Positions 32,284-40,885 of a DNA stretch of 46,527 nucleotides are shown one piece after another (position 1 is the first letter of the stretch; every line of letters starts with the position of its first letter). The stretch lies in contig NZ_SMKW01000075.1 in the NCBI RefSeq assembly GCF_004348985.1, positions 1 through 46,527 on the forward strand, read 5' to 3'. The translations under genes were made by a program, and so were the position numbers. The stretch comes from Saccharopolyspora elongata. Its GTDB lineage: Bacteria > Actinomycetota > Actinomycetes > Mycobacteriales > Pseudonocardiaceae. The notes beneath the pieces were generated by a model. That model worked only from the letters and a program-made list of their open reading frames with translations, ran no database searches and was not told where the DNA came from.

Positions 32284-33464
32284 CCGCGGCCGAGCAGCGG
32301 TTCTGCCCGTTCGACGTGGGCGAGGAGTTCCGGCGGCTCCGGGAGGACGATCCGGTCTCCCGCATCGAGCTGCCCAGCGGAACACCGGCGTGGTTCGTCG
32401 CCCGGCACGCCGATGCCCGCCACGTCCTCACCGACGAGCGGCTCAGCAGCGTCGACGCGTCCCGGCTGATGCGGCCGGGCGCGGGCGACGACCAGGTCGC
32501 GCCGCCCGGCCCCGGGGTGCTGCTGTTCTACGACCCGCCGGAGCACACCCGGCTCCGGCGCATGCTGGCGGGGAACTTCACCGTTCGGCGGATGAACCAG
32601 CTGCGGCCGATGGTGGAGTCGATCGTCGCCGCCCAGCTCGACGAGATGGCGCGAGCCGGTTCGCCGACCGACTTCGTGCGCTCGTTCGCGCTACCGGTGC
32701 CTTCGCTGGTGGTCTGCGAACTCCTCGGTGTGCCGTACGCGGACCGCGCCGAGTTCCAGCGGCGCACCGCCGCGCAGGTAGACCTGGCAATGGGCGAGGA
32801 ACACGCCGCCGCGTTGTGGGCCGAGTCGACCGAGTACATGGCGCGGCTCGTCGTCGACAAGCGCGCCCATCCCACCGACGACCTGCTCGGGCGGCTCGTC
32901 GCCGAGCACGGCGAAGAGCTCTCCGATACCGAGCTCGCCGGCATCGGCGTCTTCCTGCTCGGCGCGGGCTACGAAACCACGGCCAACATGCTCGGGCTGG
33001 GCACGTTGCTGCTCCTGCGCCATCCGGAACAGCTCGCCCGGCTGCGCGACGCCATGGGCGACGGGGCCGCGGTCGACCGCGCGGTGGAAGAACTGCTGCG
33101 GATCCTGACGGTCGTCAACAACGCGGCGATGCGGCAGGCGAAGGAAGACATCACCGTTGGTGGGCAGCTCATCCGCGCTGGGGAGTTCGTGCTCGTCTCG
33201 CTGGGCTCGGCCAACCGGGACGACGCGGTTCACGAGCGCTCCGACGAGTTCGACATCGGGCGCGCTCCCGGCGCGCACCTGGCTTTCGGCCACGGCATCC
33301 ACCACTGCCTCGGCGCGCCGCTGGCGAGGCTGGAGATGCAGATCGCCTTCCCGGCGCTGCTGAAGCGGTTCCCCGCGCTGCGGTTGGCCGTGCCGTTCGA
33401 CGAGATCGAGTACCTGCCGCAGTCCCTGGTGCACGGCGTGCGCGCCCTGCCGGTGGCGTGGTGA
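32280..33464 (+). CDS. Cytochrome P450 (1)
   Basis: 394 aa, ATG overlapping the methyltransferase stop. I-helix oxygen-binding GAGYETT at 228-234 (Tyr where His/Asp is common), ExxR in EELLR near 270, haem loop FGHGIHHCLG with C343 as the iron ligand. Soluble bacterial type (CYP107/CYP105-like). It should hydroxylate or otherwise oxidise the terpenoid or aromatic part of the cluster product, using a ferredoxin encoded elsewhere, since none is in this window. Confidence 0.92.
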   Translation: MTAAEQRFCPFDVGEEFRRLREDDPVSRIELPSGTPAWFVARHADARHVLTDERLSSVDASRLMRPGAGDDQVAPPGPGVLLFYDPPEHTRLRRMLAGNFTVRRMNQLRPMVESIVAAQLDEMARAGSPTDFVRSFALPVPSLVVCELLGVPYADRAEFQRRTAAQVDLAMGEEHAAALWAESTEYMARLVVDKRAHPTDDLLGRLVAEHGEELSDTELAGIGVFLLGAGYETTANMLGLGTLLLLRHPEQLARLRDAMGDGAAVDRAVEELLRILTVVNNAAMRQAKEDITVGGQLIRAGEFVLVSLGSANRDDAVHERSDEFDIGRAPGAHLAFGHGIHHCLGAPLARLEMQIAFPALLKRFPALRLAVPFDEIEYLPQSLVHGVRALPVAW

Positions 33465-33477
33465 AACGGGAGACGCG

Positions 33478-34695
33478 ATGACCAACGTCCAGCACGACGC
33501 CCCGGCGTTCCCGATGGCCCGGCCACCGGGCTGCCCGCTGGACCCACCCGCGGAGTACGGGCGGATGCGGGCCGAGGCCCCGGTGACCCCGGCGATCCTG
33601 CCCGACGGCAGCCGGACCTGGTTGATCAGCCGGTACGCCGACGTGCGCGCGGTGCTGCGCGACCCGCGGGTCAGCGCCGACCTGCGGAAACCCGGCTTCC
33701 CGATCATCTCCGCGGCCGAGCGCACCCTGGTCGACGTCGGCTTCCACCCCGGGTTCATCCGGACCGACCCTCCCGAACACGGGCAGCTCCGCCGGATGGT
33801 TTCGGCGGACTTCACCATCAGGCGCGTGAAGGCGTTGCGACCGGCCATCCAACGGCTGGTCGACGAGCGCGTGGACCGCATCCTCGACGGCCCGAAGCCG
33901 GTGGACCTGGTCGCGGAGCTGGCGCTGCCGGTGCCGAGCACGGTGATCTGCTGGCTGCTCGGCGTGCCCGTCGCCGACATCGGCAAGTTCAACGAGTGGA
34001 CCCGAGCCGTGGTCGACGCCGACACGACCCCCGAGCAGACCCAGGAGGCCAACGCGGCGATCCTGGGCTACTTCGACGAGCTGATCGCGATCAAGCAGCG
34101 GGAACCGGCCGACGACATCGTCTCCCGGCTGGTCCGGCAGCACGAGGCCGGCAAGCTCACCCGGCCCGAAGTGCTCACCACCTCGATGCTGCTGCTGGTG
34201 GCGGGGCACGAGACCACCGCCAACATGATCTCGCTCGGTGTCCTCACCCTCCTGCAGCACCCGGAGCAGGCCGCCGCGCTGCGCGAGAACGCAGGCCTCG
34301 CCTCCCGCGCGGTCGAGGAACTGCTGCGCTACCTGTCGATCTCGGAGTTCGCCACCACCCGTGTCGCCACCGAAGACCTGGAAGTGGGCGGCCGGCTCAT
34401 CCGCGCCGGTGACGGGATCGTGGCCCTGACGCCGTCGGCCAACCGGGACGCGACGGCCTTCCCGGATCCGGACACTGTGGACATCCACCGGAAGTCCAGG
34501 CAGCACGTCGCCTTCGGCTTCGGACCGCACCAGTGCGTGGGCCAATCGCTGGCCCGGGCCGAACTGCAGATCGTCTTTCCCACACTGCTGCGGCGAATTC
34601 CGGGCCTGCGGCTGGCCGTTCCCGCCGAGGAACTCCGCTACAAGCTCAACGAAGGCATCTTCGGCGTGCTGTCGCTCCCGGTGGCCTGGGACTGA
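33478..34695 (+). CDS. Cytochrome P450 (2)
   Basis: 405 aa, ATG 13 bases after the previous stop, with GGGAGA. I-helix AGHETT at 242-247, ExxR in EELLRYL, haem loop FGFGPHQCVG with C353. It belongs to the same broad bacterial class as the preceding P450 but is not a close duplicate. The GQSLARAELQIVFPTLLRRIPGLRLAVP tail is typical of CYP105-like enzymes. It is the last gene of the likely cluster operon. Confidence 0.92.
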   Translation: MTNVQHDAPAFPMARPPGCPLDPPAEYGRMRAEAPVTPAILPDGSRTWLISRYADVRAVLRDPRVSADLRKPGFPIISAAERTLVDVGFHPGFIRTDPPEHGQLRRMVSADFTIRRVKALRPAIQRLVDERVDRILDGPKPVDLVAELALPVPSTVICWLLGVPVADIGKFNEWTRAVVDADTTPEQTQEANAAILGYFDELIAIKQREPADDIVSRLVRQHEAGKLTRPEVLTTSMLLLVAGHETTANMISLGVLTLLQHPEQAAALRENAGLASRAVEELLRYLSISEFATTRVATEDLEVGGRLIRAGDGIVALTPSANRDATAFPDPDTVDIHRKSRQHVAFGFGPHQCVGQSLARAELQIVFPTLLRRIPGLRLAVPAEELRYKLNEGIFGVLSLPVAWD

Positions 34696-34804
34696 GCCCC
34701 ATGCGGGGAGGCCCGAGCTTAGGCCCGCGTCGTCACCACGCCGTCCATCGCCGACGGGCCGCGGCGTGTCGGCTTCTGCCGACTATTCCGTTGCGAAGGA
34801 GAGC

Positions 34805-34879
34805 ATGACCGACAAAGGGAACAGCCCGTGGGTGTGGCGGTTCCACCCGCGGTTGATCTCGCCGGACTCCGTGCGCTGA
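34805..34879 (+). pseudogene. Possible truncated type II thioesterase start, 24 codons
   Basis: An ATG with a strong AAGGAG six-base-spaced site opens MTDKGNSPWVWRFHPR and stops eight codons later. The first 16 residues match the usual opening of type II thioesterases (small residues, Trp, R/W-F-H-P). Either it is the remains of such a gene, or a real short peptide. It follows the last P450 by 110 bases. Confidence 0.3.
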
Positions 34880-35177
34880 GCACGGCCAGGCGCGTCGGGG
34901 CCGCGCGTCACACCGGCAGCAGAACTCGTAAGACGATTCACAACTTGGCTTGAAATTGGCCCCGAGCCTCCCTGCCGTCACACGCGGAGCACAGTTTCCG
35001 CTGGGCACAGCGCCAATCCTGTACCGAATCGGTCAAGTTCGGACTTGAACGAACTCGGCTTGAAAAGCACACCGGAGCACGTCTAGAAATGACGACACGT
35101 CATGAAAGATTGCCCGAGCAAGCGGGTATTCCAATCGGGCAGATATCTCCATCCTTTCCTGGCGGTTCCGGAGGACC
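34880..35177. other. Intergenic region before the c-di-GMP gene
   Basis: About 300 bases without a gene. AT-richer patches (AACTTGGCTTGAAATTGG near 34943; AACGAACTCGGCTTGAAAAG near 35047) share CTTGAAA and may belong to the promoter of the next gene. Nothing else recognised. Confidence 0.3.
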
Positions 35178-37931
35178 ATGACCGAGCGGCATGATTCCGA
35201 TGGGTTCGCGGCATCTGATCGCGAGCTTCTGGATGCGGTGTGGTCGTTGAACGAGGCGGTCCCGTGGTCGTTCAGCTTCGCCAGTGATCAGCCGACCTGG
35301 ATGGCCGGCCTGGACGCTTTGCTGGGCCTGCCCGGTGCGACCCGCGACGACCTCCGCGCCCGGCTGATCGAGCTCATCGGCCCCCTGATCGCGACCGCCC
35401 GCTCGGCCCCGGCCGGGGAGGTCCTTGAACAAGAACAGCGTTGCACCACGGCGACCGGGGAAGAGCGGCTGCTTCGTTCCCGCGCCCGCATGGTCGGGGA
35501 CACCTGTACCGGTGGCCTGCTCGGAATCACCACCGACGTCACGCAGGGACACCAGGACCGGCAGGCGAGGGCCGACCTGGCCGCCCGTTACCGGCTCCTC
35601 GTCGAGCGCAGTCCGGACGCGATCTGGGTTCACCAAGACCGAATGGTCGTCTATTCCAACCCCGCTACCGCGCGCATGCTCGCGGCTGAGTCAAGCGCGC
35701 AGATCGTCGGTCGCCCGATCACCGATTTCATCGCCGGGCACGCGATTCCAGGCATCCAGGAACGGCTCGCGGTGCTGACGACCCCGGGCACGGCCGCGAT
35801 GCCGGCAGAGGTCGAGATGAAGCGCCTCGACGGCAGCACGATTCCGGTCCAGTCGGTGGCGGTGCTCATCAACTGGGAGGGCCGGCCCGCGTTCCAGGTC
35901 ATCCAGCGGGACGTCACGGCCCACCAGACGGCCGAGGTCGCGCTGCACCACCAGGCCGCACTGGTCCAGCACGTCAGCGACGCCATCATCGCCACCACCC
36001 GGGAAGGGGTGGTGACCAGTTGGAACCGGGCGGCAGCGGCCATCTACGGGAGGCCCGCCGAGCGGGCCCTCGGCCAGCACATCGGTGCGGTGGTCGGCGC
36101 GCCGCTGGATCCCGCGGCACTGCTCGCCGCTGGTGGCATCACCGAAGCGCGGCACCTGCACGCCAACGGATCCGCACTGGCCATCCGCGTCTCCGCTGCG
36201 GAGATGCCATCCGGCTTCGTCCTGGTGTGCGCCGACGAGACCGCAAGACGGCGGGCCGAACAGGACTACGCCACCGTCGTGAACGCGCTGGACGAAGGCG
36301 TCATCGTGGCCGATGCGAAGGGACTCGTCCTATCGGCGAACCCTGCAGCGGCGCACATTCTCGGAACCACCCGTGCGGAGCTCGTCGGCTCACCGCTCCA
36401 AGCCTGGCCGCTGTTCGACGAGACCGGGGCACCGCTGCCGCCTGACGCTCGCCCGTCAACGCAGACCCGCCGCACCGGAGTCCCGCAGAACGCCCGAGTG
36501 CTCGGCGCCCGGCGAAGCGACGGACGCGGCGTGTGGCTCGCGGTGGCCTCGCGATCGCTCACGCCGGACAACGACGCGCCGCACCCGGTTGTCATCTCGT
36601 TCACCGACATCACCGAGTCCCGGACCATCCGGGAACGGTTGGAGCGAGAGGCCACGCACGACCCGCTGACCGGCCTGGCCAACCGCACCTTGGTGCTCCG
36701 GCACCTCGAGTCCGCATTGCGATCCGCGCACCGAACGCGCCCTACCGGGGTGCTGTTCATCGACTTGGACAAGTTCAAGGTCATCAACGACTCACTGGGT
36801 CACGGTGTCGGCGACGAAGTACTGCGCGTTGTGGGAGAACGACTGCGGCAGCTGGTGTGCGAGGGCGAGGTGGTCGGCCGGCTTGGTGGTGACGAGTTCG
36901 TCGTCATCTCCCACGACGAGGACGATCGCAAGAAGCTCCGCTTGCTCGCCGAAGGGCTGCGCCGGAGCCTCACCGATCCGATCAGCGTGGAAGGCAGGAA
37001 ACTGCATGTCGATGCCAGCATCGGGATCGTGCTGGCGCCACCCGGTGATCCCCGGACCGCCGCGGATGTGCTCCGCGACGCCGATGTGGCCATGTACCAC
37101 GCCAAAACGCTCGGCCGCGGCCGAACCGCGTTCTTCGACGTGCAACTGCGTGAACGCCTGCAGCGTCACCTCCTCCTGCAGCAAGACCTCCGCGAGGCGG
37201 CGCACAAGGACGAACTCTGGATGGCCTACCAGCCCATCATCGACCTGGGCACCGGGCAGACGGTCGCAGCGGAAGGCTTGCTGCGGTGGACGCACCCGTT
37301 GTACGGCACGGTATCGCCTGCAGAATTCATTCCGTTGGCCGAGGAAAGCGACCTCATCCACGAAATCGGCGCGCACATGCTGCGCATGGCCAGCTGTGAA
37401 CTCGCCGCCCACCGCACCCGGCACCAGTTCGCCCTCCGGCTCAAGGTGAACCTCTCCGCGCGCCAACTCGAGGACCCGTACCTGCACAACGACGTGCACG
37501 AAGCCCTTGCCGAAGCCGGGCTTCCCGCCAGCGCCGTCTGCCTCGAGGTCACCGAAAGCGCCCTCATGCACGACCCGACAGCGGCAGCGCAGGTGCTCAG
37601 CGACCTGCGCCGACTGGGGGTCAGGCTGGCCATCGACGATTTCGGGACCGGTTACTCCTCACTCGCCCAGCTCCAACGACTACCCCTGGACGCCCTCAAG
37701 ATCGACCGATCGTTCATCACCGGGATCGATGAGAACCCCGACGCCGAGGCCATCGTGAACAGCATCATCGCCATGGCGCACGCGGTCAAGCTCACGGTCG
37801 TCGCAGAAGGCGTCGAAACCGCCCAGCAACTCGAGCTCCTCCGGCGCCTCGGCTGCGACCAGGCACAAGGCTTCTACATCGGCAAACCCGCCCCCATCGA
37901 GCAACTCCTCGACAACCGCTGGACCCCGTAG
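35178..37931 (+). CDS. PAS-GGDEF-EAL cyclic-di-GMP protein
   Basis: 917 aa, no membrane segments. A divergent N-terminal sensor region (1-125), then three PAS-like domains (about 135-255, 260-355, 365-490), a GGDEF domain with intact GGDEF at 570-574 and IDLDKFKVIND, and an EAL domain (about 680-915) with E699-G-L in place of EAL, DDFGTGYSS at 820-828 and the LKIDRSFI signature. The diguanylate cyclase site looks active. The phosphodiesterase catalytic set appears largely complete, so it may be bifunctional. C-di-GMP controls development in actinomycetes; a link to the neighbouring cluster is not evident. Confidence 0.93.
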   Translation: MTERHDSDGFAASDRELLDAVWSLNEAVPWSFSFASDQPTWMAGLDALLGLPGATRDDLRARLIELIGPLIATARSAPAGEVLEQEQRCTTATGEERLLRSRARMVGDTCTGGLLGITTDVTQGHQDRQARADLAARYRLLVERSPDAIWVHQDRMVVYSNPATARMLAAESSAQIVGRPITDFIAGHAIPGIQERLAVLTTPGTAAMPAEVEMKRLDGSTIPVQSVAVLINWEGRPAFQVIQRDVTAHQTAEVALHHQAALVQHVSDAIIATTREGVVTSWNRAAAAIYGRPAERALGQHIGAVVGAPLDPAALLAAGGITEARHLHANGSALAIRVSAAEMPSGFVLVCADETARRRAEQDYATVVNALDEGVIVADAKGLVLSANPAAAHILGTTRAELVGSPLQAWPLFDETGAPLPPDARPSTQTRRTGVPQNARVLGARRSDGRGVWLAVASRSLTPDNDAPHPVVISFTDITESRTIRERLEREATHDPLTGLANRTLVLRHLESALRSAHRTRPTGVLFIDLDKFKVINDSLGHGVGDEVLRVVGERLRQLVCEGEVVGRLGGDEFVVISHDEDDRKKLRLLAEGLRRSLTDPISVEGRKLHVDASIGIVLAPPGDPRTAADVLRDADVAMYHAKTLGRGRTAFFDVQLRERLQRHLLLQQDLREAAHKDELWMAYQPIIDLGTGQTVAAEGLLRWTHPLYGTVSPAEFIPLAEESDLIHEIGAHMLRMASCELAAHRTRHQFALRLKVNLSARQLEDPYLHNDVHEALAEAGLPASAVCLEVTESALMHDPTAAAQVLSDLRRLGVRLAIDDFGTGYSSLAQLQRLPLDALKIDRSFITGIDENPDAEAIVNSIIAMAHAVKLTVVAEGVETAQQLELLRRLGCDQAQGFYIGKPAPIEQLLDNRWTP

Positions 37932-37987
37932 GCATTCCGGTGTCCACAGTGGCCGGAACTGTGCCCTTCCGCGCACCGGCTCGCGCT

Positions 37988-38006
37988 CGCACCGTCAGAC
38001 GGTGCG
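37988..38006. terminator. Hairpin terminator
   Basis: CGCACCGT, loop CAG, ACGGTGCG, between the convergent PAS-GGDEF-EAL gene and the dehydratase gene. It may serve both directions. Confidence 0.55.
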
Positions 38007-38079
38007 ACCGCCGCCCACCGCGTCTCCACCAGGACCGGGGCGGTTCGTGCTCTCCTGTCTGATGTGCGGACCGGGCGCG

Positions 38080-39219
38080 TCATGCTGCGCCCAGCAGGTG
38101 GGCGGCGTCGGTGTACTGGGCGAGTTTGGCGGGGTCCAGGTCGATGCCGAGGCCGGGTTCGTCGGGGATGGCGAGCATGCCGTCGTCGTCGAGTTGCCAG
38201 GGCCGAGCGGTGATGTCGTCGATGTACGGCGATCCGGTGACGTACTCGACGAGATCCGTGTCGGGCAGCGCGGACGCGAGCTGGAGATCGGTCGCGAGGC
38301 CCACGGCGGTGTTCCAGCCGTGCGGGATGAGCTTGACACCGTGGTCGTGGGCCGCCCAGCCGATGCGCCTCAGCTCGCTGGTGCCGCCGACCTTGGTGAC
38401 GTCGGGCTGGACGATGTCGAGCGCGCCGGCCTCGATCCACGGGTGGAACGACTGCCGGCGGGTCAGCACCTCTCCACCGGAGATCGCGACGGGGGCGAGG
38501 CGGCGCAGGTGGGTGTAATCGTCAAGCGCGTCCGGAGGCAGGGGTTCCTCGAACCAGGCGACGTCGTAGTCGCGCAGCATGTGTGCGGTGCGCAGGGCCC
38601 ACTTGTATCCCTGGGCCCAAGCGCTGTCGCTGCCGCCGGCGTCGACCATGAGCATCGCGTCGGGACCGATGGCCTCGCGGGCGGCGGCGACGATGCGCTC
38701 GTCGAGGCGCTCATCGGTGCGGCCGAACGGTCCCCAGCCGATCTTGAACGCCGTCCAGCCGGCGTTGCGCAGTTGGAGCAGGTGGTCGCGCAGCGGTTCG
38801 GGCTGGTCCATGAGCAGGGAGGCGTACGGGCGGACGCGTTCGCGATAGCGGCCGCCGAGGAGGCGGCCGACCGGTTGGCCGGTGACCTTGCCGAGGATGT
38901 CCCACAGCGCGGTGTCGATGCCACTGATGGCGTGTGTGATCGATCCGCCACGCCCCATCCAGAACGTGGTGCGGTGCAGCCGCTCGCTGGTGCGCTCGGG
39001 CTCCAGCGCGTTGGAACCGATGATCAGGGGACGCAGCACCTCAAGCGCGCCTCGCACCAGGTTCTCGCTGGTGAAGACGCTGCCGATGCCGATCAATCCG
39101 TCCTCGGCGTGGACGGTGACGAGGGTGTGCACCACGTCGTCCTGCGTCAGCTCCTCTTGCCAGCCTCCTTCGGGCGTCGCGCCGCGCAGTCCGGTGGCCC
39201 TGACGTCGATGATCTTCAC
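38080..39219 (-). CDS. Enolase-superfamily (mandelate racemase/acid-sugar dehydratase-like) enzyme
   Basis: 379 aa from GTG 39219 with AAGGGA upstream. N-terminal capping domain, then a TIM barrel with metal ligands in MVDAGG, WFEEPLPPD and SGGEVLT, and the catalytic His in LIPHGWN, as in the mandelate racemase subgroup. The usual Lys-x-Lys reads K-I-G (AFKIGWG), so one base is missing or different. Members dehydrate sugar acids or epimerise/racemise carboxylates. Its operon partners are an N-acyl-D-amino-acid deacylase and a transporter; an acylamino-acid racemase role is conceivable but the His signature favours a dehydratase. Confidence 0.82.
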   Translation of the reverse strand: MKIIDVRATGLRGATPEGGWQEELTQDDVVHTLVTVHAEDGLIGIGSVFTSENLVRGALEVLRPLIIGSNALEPERTSERLHRTTFWMGRGGSITHAISGIDTALWDILGKVTGQPVGRLLGGRYRERVRPYASLLMDQPEPLRDHLLQLRNAGWTAFKIGWGPFGRTDERLDERIVAAAREAIGPDAMLMVDAGGSDSAWAQGYKWALRTAHMLRDYDVAWFEEPLPPDALDDYTHLRRLAPVAISGGEVLTRRQSFHPWIEAGALDIVQPDVTKVGGTSELRRIGWAAHDHGVKLIPHGWNTAVGLATDLQLASALPDTDLVEYVTGSPYIDDITARPWQLDDDGMLAIPDEPGLGIDLDPAKLAQYTDAAHLLGAA

Positions 39220-39259
39220 TGTTTCCCTTTTCGCGGTGTAGTGGTGTTCTGATGCGTGG

Positions 39260-40885
39260 TCAGCTTCGCGGCAGGTACTGCCCTGCACGGGTGCCGAGGT
39301 GCTGTCCTTCGTGGACGACGAGCCGGCCGTTGACGATGACGTGGGGTACCCCGGCCGCGTAGCGCCCGGTGAACGCGAACGTGTCCTGTGCTGCGAGGGC
39401 CTCGAGATCGAGCACGGCGAGATCGGCGTGTGCTCCCACCTGGACGCGCCCGCGCCCGCTCAGTGCGAAGCGGTCGGCGACCATCGAGGTCATCTTCCGC
39501 ACTGCCTCCTCGAGGGTGAGGGTGCCGGCCTGCAGGACGTGGTGGGCGATGTAGTGGGTGTGGCCGGTGAAGAAGAGCGGGTGGCGCGTGCGTTCGGCGA
39601 GAGGCCCGTCGGTGCGGCTGGTGAACCCGTCGACGCCGAGGCAGAACAGCGGATGGGCGATCGCCTCGGCGACGTGCTCGGGGGTGAACAATCGACCCAT
39701 CAGCTGTACGGCGTGCATGTCCGCCCCGGCTGCCTGGAGGACGTCGAAGAACGCGTCCCAACAGTCCTGTCCCCGGCGCTCGGCGATCTGCGGGAAGGAC
39801 AGGCCCTCCAGTTCCGGTGTCGCCGGACTGGTCGCGAGGACGACGCGGTCCCACTGCCCCTTGTGCACGAACCGCCAGTACCGGTCGCAGTCGCCGCGCA
39901 GTCGGCCCCGAACCCCGGCGTCATCCAGTAGCCGTGCGGTCTGGGCAGGACCGTCGGCGAGAATCCATCCCGGCAGCAGGCCGGTGGCGAGGCCGATGCC
40001 GTGCGGGTAGGGGGTCATGTCGGCAAGCACGTCCATCCCTGCCTTTCGCTCGGCGGCGAGTCGGCCGACCGCCTCGTGCCAGGCATCCGGCGACGCGCCG
40101 GTGTCGTGGCGAACGTTGAGATGCGACAGCTGCGCACGAAGGTCGTTGCGCCGCGCGATGGCGAGGAACTCATCCACTGCGTCGAGGAGGTGGGCGTCGC
40201 GGTTGCGGATGTGGCTGGCGTATATGCCGTCGTACCGGGAGAGCGCGGCGGCGACGCCGGTGAGCTCATCGGTGGTCGCATCACGCCCGGAGCCGTACTC
40301 CAGGCCGCTCGACATCCCGAGCGCCCCCGCGTCCATCGCCTCCTCGAGGTGTCGGACCATCCGCGTGATGCCGCCGGCGTCGGCGCCGGTACCGCGCACC
40401 TCGGCTGCATCGCGCAGAGCCGTGTGCCCGACGAACCACGCCAGGTTCTGAGACGTTCCCCCGCCGTGGCGATGCACGACGTCGAGCAGATCTGCGAAGC
40501 GGCGCCACGTGACCTCTCCGTCGTACCCGTACGCGCTCAGCGCGTTGCGGGCTGCGTCGACGCCGGCCGGAGCGACGGGTGCGTACGTGACGCCGCAGTT
40601 GCCGACGACCTCGGTCGTCACGCCCTGACGGATGGTGCTCTGGGCGTCGCGGTTGCCGAGGACCGACCAGTCGCTGTGGCTGTGCGGGTCGATGAAACCG
40701 GGGACAACGGTCAGCCCCGTGACATCGATGCGTTGCCCCGCCTCGGCGCGCAGGCCGCTCTCGACGGCGACTACTCGCCCATCCTTGACAGCGATGTCGG
40801 CCACCCGTGCGGGTGCGCCCGTGCCGTCGACGAGCTTCCCGCCGAGCAGGACGAGGTCGACCGCGGGAGCGATGACCGCGGGCAT
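39260..40885 (-). CDS. N-acyl-D-amino-acid deacylase (amidohydrolase)
   Basis: 541 aa from ATG 40885, which overlaps the transporter stop (ATGA). Family signature DLVLLGGKLVDGTG, metal site GFIDPHSHSD with H68 and H70, bridging-Cys motif VVGNCG, SSGLEYGSG near 190, and the C-terminal MTSMVADRFALSGRGRVQVGAHADLAVLD. Length and motifs fit D-aminoacylases, which hydrolyse N-acyl-D-amino acids to D-amino acid plus acid. Substrate could also be a related N-acyl or ureido compound. It is the middle gene of a three-gene catabolic operon. Confidence 0.88.
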   Translation of the reverse strand: MPAVIAPAVDLVLLGGKLVDGTGAPARVADIAVKDGRVVAVESGLRAEAGQRIDVTGLTVVPGFIDPHSHSDWSVLGNRDAQSTIRQGVTTEVVGNCGVTYAPVAPAGVDAARNALSAYGYDGEVTWRRFADLLDVVHRHGGGTSQNLAWFVGHTALRDAAEVRGTGADAGGITRMVRHLEEAMDAGALGMSSGLEYGSGRDATTDELTGVAAALSRYDGIYASHIRNRDAHLLDAVDEFLAIARRNDLRAQLSHLNVRHDTGASPDAWHEAVGRLAAERKAGMDVLADMTPYPHGIGLATGLLPGWILADGPAQTARLLDDAGVRGRLRGDCDRYWRFVHKGQWDRVVLATSPATPELEGLSFPQIAERRGQDCWDAFFDVLQAAGADMHAVQLMGRLFTPEHVAEAIAHPLFCLGVDGFTSRTDGPLAERTRHPLFFTGHTHYIAHHVLQAGTLTLEEAVRKMTSMVADRFALSGRGRVQVGAHADLAVLDLEALAAQDTFAFTGRYAAGVPHVIVNGRLVVHEGQHLGTRAGQYLPRS

